This document shows positions 61,340 to 64,000 of a stretch of DNA of 64,000 nucleotides, in pieces; positions within the stretch are counted from its first letter, which is position 1; each line of letters opens with the position of its first letter. A program made the translations under genes and the position numbers. Source of the stretch: G020354785 sp964521285. GTDB taxonomy: Bacteria; Bacteroidota; Bacteroidia; Bacteroidales; UBA10428. A model generated the notes under the pieces. That model did not search any database. It saw nothing but the letters and a program-made list of their open reading frames with translations, and was not told the origin of the DNA. The stretch spans positions 1-64,000 of the forward strand of contig CAZFQS010000003.1 in NCBI GenBank assembly GCA_964521285.1, written 5' to 3'.

Positions 61340-61340
61340 G
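61309..61340. repeat. Short GC-rich repeat, second copy, inside the propeller gene end
   Basis: AAGGGGACCGAGAAGGGGAC followed by AGCGCCCTGAG contains a doubled AAGGGGAC unit and the core shared with 43495-43516. It forms the end of the reading frame, so the repeat has extended or replaced the protein's C-terminus. Confidence 0.35.
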
Positions 61341-61436
61341 ATAGTTATTTTTATTGTTTAGGTAATTATTTATAAAGTATTGGTTTATTTTTATTTATTT
61401 ATTAAATTAGATACTGATTTATAATTACCTTTTTTT

Positions 61437-61772
61437 ATGCCTTACAAAGAAAAGAAAGTCGAAAAATTATACTATTCAATAGGAGAGGTTGCCAAAATAT
61501 TTGATGTCAATACTTCATTAATCAGATTCTGGGAAAAAGAATTTGATGTTATAAAACCAAAAAAGAATAAGAAAGGAAACAGGTTTTTTACGAAACAAGA
61601 TATAGACAATTTTCATCTTATTTATCATCTCGTCAAAGAAAGGGGAATGACACTGCAGGGGGCCAAGAAAAAACTTAAAGAAAACAAAGAAGATACTCTT
61701 AATAACTTTGAAATAGTTAAGTCTCTGAGTGAAATTAAGAATCTCCTTTTAGAAATTAAAGACTCTCTATAA
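61437..61772 (+). CDS. MerR family transcriptional regulator
   Basis: A 111-residue protein with a MerR winged helix: Y-Y-S-I-G-E-V-A-K-I-F-D-V-N-T-S-L-I-R-F-W-E-K-E-F near 11-36, then K-K-G-N-R-F-F-T-K-Q-D-I. It ends in a short helix without an effector domain or metal-binding Cys. Such short MerR proteins next to M23 peptidase genes and alaS are, as I recall, common in Bacteroidota; the targets are unknown. Confidence 0.9.
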   Translation: MPYKEKKVEKLYYSIGEVAKIFDVNTSLIRFWEKEFDVIKPKKNKKGNRFFTKQDIDNFHLIYHLVKERGMTLQGAKKKLKENKEDTLNNFEIVKSLSEIKNLLLEIKDSL

Positions 61773-61848
61773 TTCCAGTTCTTTAAAGAATAATTTGGAA
61801 TATCTTTATATTCTTTATTTAGTAAAAGCATTAAACAGTTTATAAGAC

Positions 61849-62943
61849 ATGAAATTATCTGAAATAGTCTCTGTAATAGAGTCATTTGCACCATTGGCTT
61901 ACCAGGATAGCTATGATAATGCAGGATTAATTACAGGGGACACTTCCAGGGATATTAAAAAAGCACTAATAACTATTGATATAACAGAAGAAGTTATTGA
62001 TGAAGCCATAAATGTTGATGCAGAGTTAATTATATCTCATCATCCTGTTATTTTTAATGAAATTAAAAAGATCACAGGCAGCACATATACAGGAAGAATT
62101 ATAATAAAAGCAATTAAAAATGATCTTGCTATTTATTCTGCTCATACCAACCTCGATAATATAAAAGAAGGAGTTAATCTGATAATATGTCAGAAACTTG
62201 GCCTTACTAATCCCAGAATTCTTTGTCCAATTAAAGGTGAGTTAAGAAAGCTTGTTACATTTGTTCCTCTGGATCATGCTGACAATGTAAGATCAGCATT
62301 ATTCAGTGCAGGAACAGGACAAATAGGTGAATACGAACAATGTAGTTATAATCTTGAAGGTATGGGCACATTCAAGGGGTCAGAATATACAAATCCTTAC
62401 ACCGGACAAAAAGGTAAACTACATTTTGAGAAAGAAGTTAGAATAGAAACCATTTTTCCAAAAGTAATAGAACCGAAAGTAATTTCAGCTATGATTGCCG
62501 CTCATCCATATGAAGAAGTTGCTTATGATATCTATCCTCTTGATAATCCTTATGATAAAGCTGGAATGGGAATGATAGGTGAGCTGGAAATAGAAATGGA
62601 TGAATTGTCCTTTTTAAGAAAAATAAAGTCAGTATTTAATACAAAAGTTATAAAGCATACCAAATTAAGAAATAAGAATATTAAGAAAGTTGCTGTTTGT
62701 GGCGGAAGCGGTTCAAAGCTTATAAAAGATGCTATTAAGGCTGAAGCAGATATATTTATTTCCGGAGATATAAAATACCATCAATTCTTTGAAGCTTCTG
62801 ACAAAATTATCATTGCTGATATCGGACATTATGAAAGTGAACAATTCACAAAAGAAATTTTTTATGAATTACTTAAGAAAAAATTACCTAAATTTGCGCT
62901 TCATTTATCTGAATTTAATACAGATCCAATAAAATATTTTTAA
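61849..62943 (+). CDS. Nif3-like dinuclear metal centre protein
   Basis: The 364-residue protein has the YbgI/NIF3 ligands: I-S-H-H-P-V-I-F near 63-70, H-T-N-L-D near 100-104, D-I-G-H-Y-E-S-E near 324-331. A central insert of about 130 residues (P-Y-E-E-V-A-Y-D-I-Y motif) is the CutA-like domain found in many bacterial members. It binds two metal ions and may act on GTP or nucleotide-like molecules; the role is still debated. It is 76 bases after the MerR gene and five bases before the zinc-ribbon gene. Confidence 0.93.
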   Translation: MKLSEIVSVIESFAPLAYQDSYDNAGLITGDTSRDIKKALITIDITEEVIDEAINVDAELIISHHPVIFNEIKKITGSTYTGRIIIKAIKNDLAIYSAHTNLDNIKEGVNLIICQKLGLTNPRILCPIKGELRKLVTFVPLDHADNVRSALFSAGTGQIGEYEQCSYNLEGMGTFKGSEYTNPYTGQKGKLHFEKEVRIETIFPKVIEPKVISAMIAAHPYEEVAYDIYPLDNPYDKAGMGMIGELEIEMDELSFLRKIKSVFNTKVIKHTKLRNKNIKKVAVCGGSGSKLIKDAIKAEADIFISGDIKYHQFFEASDKIIIADIGHYESEQFTKEIFYELLKKKLPKFALHLSEFNTDPIKYF

Positions 62944-62948
62944 TAATT

Positions 62949-63716
62949 ATGGAAGTAAAAACCAAGACGACTGAAAAAACTGATCTCTCTGTAGAAGAAA
63001 AACTAAAAGCCTTATACAGTCTTCAAAAAGTGAATTCAGAAGTCGATAAAATCAGAACTCTCAGGGGAGAGTTGCCGCTTGAAGTACAGGACCTCGAAGA
63101 TGAAATTGCCGGATTGCAAACCCGCGTAGAAAAATATCAGGACGAAGTGAAGAATTTGGAATCTGCAGTCTCAACCAAGAAAAATGAAATTGCTGAAGCC
63201 AATTCTTTAATAGCCAAATATAAAGAACAACAGAACAATGTTCGAAATAACAGGGAATTTGAATCGCTTGCAAAAGAAATAGAATATCAAACCCTGGAAA
63301 TTGAACTGTGTGAGAAAAGGATTAAGGAATATACTAACCAGTCAAAAGAAAAGAACGATATTATAGAAGAATCAAGAAAGACCCTGGATGAAAGAACGGA
63401 TGACTTAAATGATAAAAAATCTGAACTTGATGAAATCATAAAAGATACAGAAAAGGAAGAAGAATTATTATTAAAAAAGAGGCAGGACTATGAAGCTATT
63501 ATCGAAGAACGACTTTTAACCGCCTATAAAAAAATCAGAAAGAACGCAAGAAATGGCCTTGCGGTTGTAACTGTTGAAAGAGATGCCTGCGGCGGATGTT
63601 TTAATAAAATTCCTCCCCAGAGACAACTTGATATACGTTCGAGAAAAAAAATCATTGTATGTGAATATTGTGGCAGGATATTAGTTGATACCGATCTATC
63701 GGCCGAAGAAAATTAA
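62949..63716 (+). CDS. C4-type zinc-ribbon coiled-coil protein
   Basis: A 255-residue protein. A long coiled coil (about 15-190, rich in Glu and Lys) is followed by a zinc ribbon with C-G-G-C-F near 215-219 and C-E-Y-C-G near 237-241, and P-P-Q-R-Q-L-D-I-R between. This is the zf-RING_7 / CdsZ-type family that is encoded next to nif3-like genes in many bacteria. The function is unproven; nucleic-acid or ribosome contacts have been suggested. The five-base gap shows coupling to the Nif3-like gene. Confidence 0.92.
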   Translation: MEVKTKTTEKTDLSVEEKLKALYSLQKVNSEVDKIRTLRGELPLEVQDLEDEIAGLQTRVEKYQDEVKNLESAVSTKKNEIAEANSLIAKYKEQQNNVRNNREFESLAKEIEYQTLEIELCEKRIKEYTNQSKEKNDIIEESRKTLDERTDDLNDKKSELDEIIKDTEKEEELLLKKRQDYEAIIEERLLTAYKKIRKNARNGLAVVTVERDACGGCFNKIPPQRQLDIRSRKKIIVCEYCGRILVDTDLSAEEN

Positions 63717-63745
63717 TAACAGGAAAATAAAAACAACTGCTTTTC

Positions 63746-63778
63746 AGAACTGTCATATACATGGCAGTTCTTTTTTTT
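63746..63778 (+). terminator. Rho-independent terminator after the zinc-ribbon gene
   Basis: AGAACTG (63746-63752) pairs with CAGTTCT (63765-63771); the inner bases CAT/ATG extend the stem. A run of T follows. It ends the Nif3-like/zinc-ribbon transcript. Confidence 0.85.
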
Positions 63779-63792
63779 CAATTAAAAGTATT

Positions 63793-64000
63793 TTATTTTA
63801 AATAGTCCCCTGGATTGATTATAAAATTTTTAAAAAACTGACTTTCAGATATATTCTTTAATAATCCCTTTGTATCATTATAAAACCTGGTTATCTTATA
63901 TTTATCATGATCCGAAAAATTAAAAAAGCTCTCATTTTCATAATAAAGCATTACAGGAGTTATATAAAAAATGAAATTATCTTTATTGTCTTCCCTGTAT
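63793..64000 (-). CDS. C-terminal part of an unknown gene, cut by the window edge
   Basis: A frame open from the right edge to a TAA at 63793-63795 gives 68 residues with normal codon choice, including N-F-I-F-Y-I-T-P-V-M-L-Y-Y-E and K-G-L-L-K-N-I-S-E-S-Q-F-F-K-N-F. I do not recognise a family. It is convergent with the zinc-ribbon gene, with the terminator between them. Most of the gene lies outside the window. Confidence 0.55.
   Translation of the reverse strand, partial: YREDNKDNFIFYITPVMLYYENESFFNFSDHDKYKITRFYNDTKGLLKNISESQFFKNFIINPGDYLK

Noticed and set aside
1..64000. tRNA, rRNA, riboswitch and complete insertion sequence
   Set aside because: No cloverleaf-like or rRNA-like sequence, known riboswitch pattern or transposase was found by reading both strands. 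A covariance-model search could still find small RNAs.

Overview
The window reads as chromosomal DNA of an AT-rich, probably anaerobic or microaerobic Bacteroidota bacterium (Bacteroidales/Marinilabiliales-like). Evidence: Bacteroidota-type promoters (TTG ... TAnnTTTG), few strong Shine-Dalgarno sites, families typical of the phylum (DUF2807, DUF6599, DUF2141, large MacB/FtsX permeases, GH130/GT4 clusters), an alaS / M23 / MerR / Nif3 / zinc-ribbon order that I recall from the phylum, a TonB-receptor remnant, and an Fnr-like regulator beside a long redox gene run. These are family-level judgements from reading proteins; no search was run.

Region 1 (1-10.4 kb, minus strand) is a run of 15 tightly packed genes. 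It begins and ends with a NifX/NafY-like Fe-Mo-cofactor-family protein. In between are acetolactate synthase IlvB, an unusual thioredoxin with a C-X6-C site, thioredoxin reductase, a thioredoxin-glutaredoxin fusion, an orphan GroES-like protein, OsmC, a 27-residue one-cluster mini-ferredoxin, an ASKHA/2Fe-2S corrinoid-activator-like protein, a methyltransferase, a small unknown protein, a radical SAM protein, an MFS transporter and a free-standing ThrRS-type editing domain. A divergent Crp/Fnr regulator (10.7-11.4 kb) faces it across a promoter region with palindromes. I infer one redox/metal-responsive regulon of unknown overall purpose.

Region 2 (11.4-18.6 kb) holds a small zinc ribbon, a DUF134 regulator, a TonB-receptor stump, hemerythrin, three secreted glycosidases (GH26, a six-hairpin enzyme, GH5) that form a small beta-mannan/beta-glucan set without SusC/D, and a DUF169 protein.

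Region 3 (18.7-33.2 kb) is a defence/mobile island. It has a Panacea (SocA-like) antitoxin with a frameshifted partner, an integrase-repeat protein, a STAS-like protein, and a minus-strand operon of PLD-nuclease/SNF2 helicase, AlbA_2 ATP-binding protein, Eco57I-type adenine methylase, TrlF PHP-ATPase and DUF3800. The coding sequence for the methylase C-terminus recurs as two degenerate stumps, one after trlF and one after the DUF3800 gene. This suggests repeated gene exchange at the methylase 3' end.

Region 4 (33.4-47.4 kb) is mostly housekeeping and envelope: fabD, folE, mqnB, hldD, three envelope/unknown proteins, a histidine kinase and sigma54 regulator next to a MacB-like ABC exporter preceded by a plausible sigma54 promoter, a DUF2141 protein and an alpha/beta hydrolase. 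Region 5 (47.8-53.5 kb) is a GH130/GT4 glycan cluster. Region 6 (53.9-64 kb) has a methyltransferase pseudogene, an Asp/Glu racemase, alaS, two tandem M23 peptidases, a beta-propeller protein, a MerR regulator, a Nif3-like protein, a zinc-ribbon coiled-coil protein and a partial unknown gene at the right edge.
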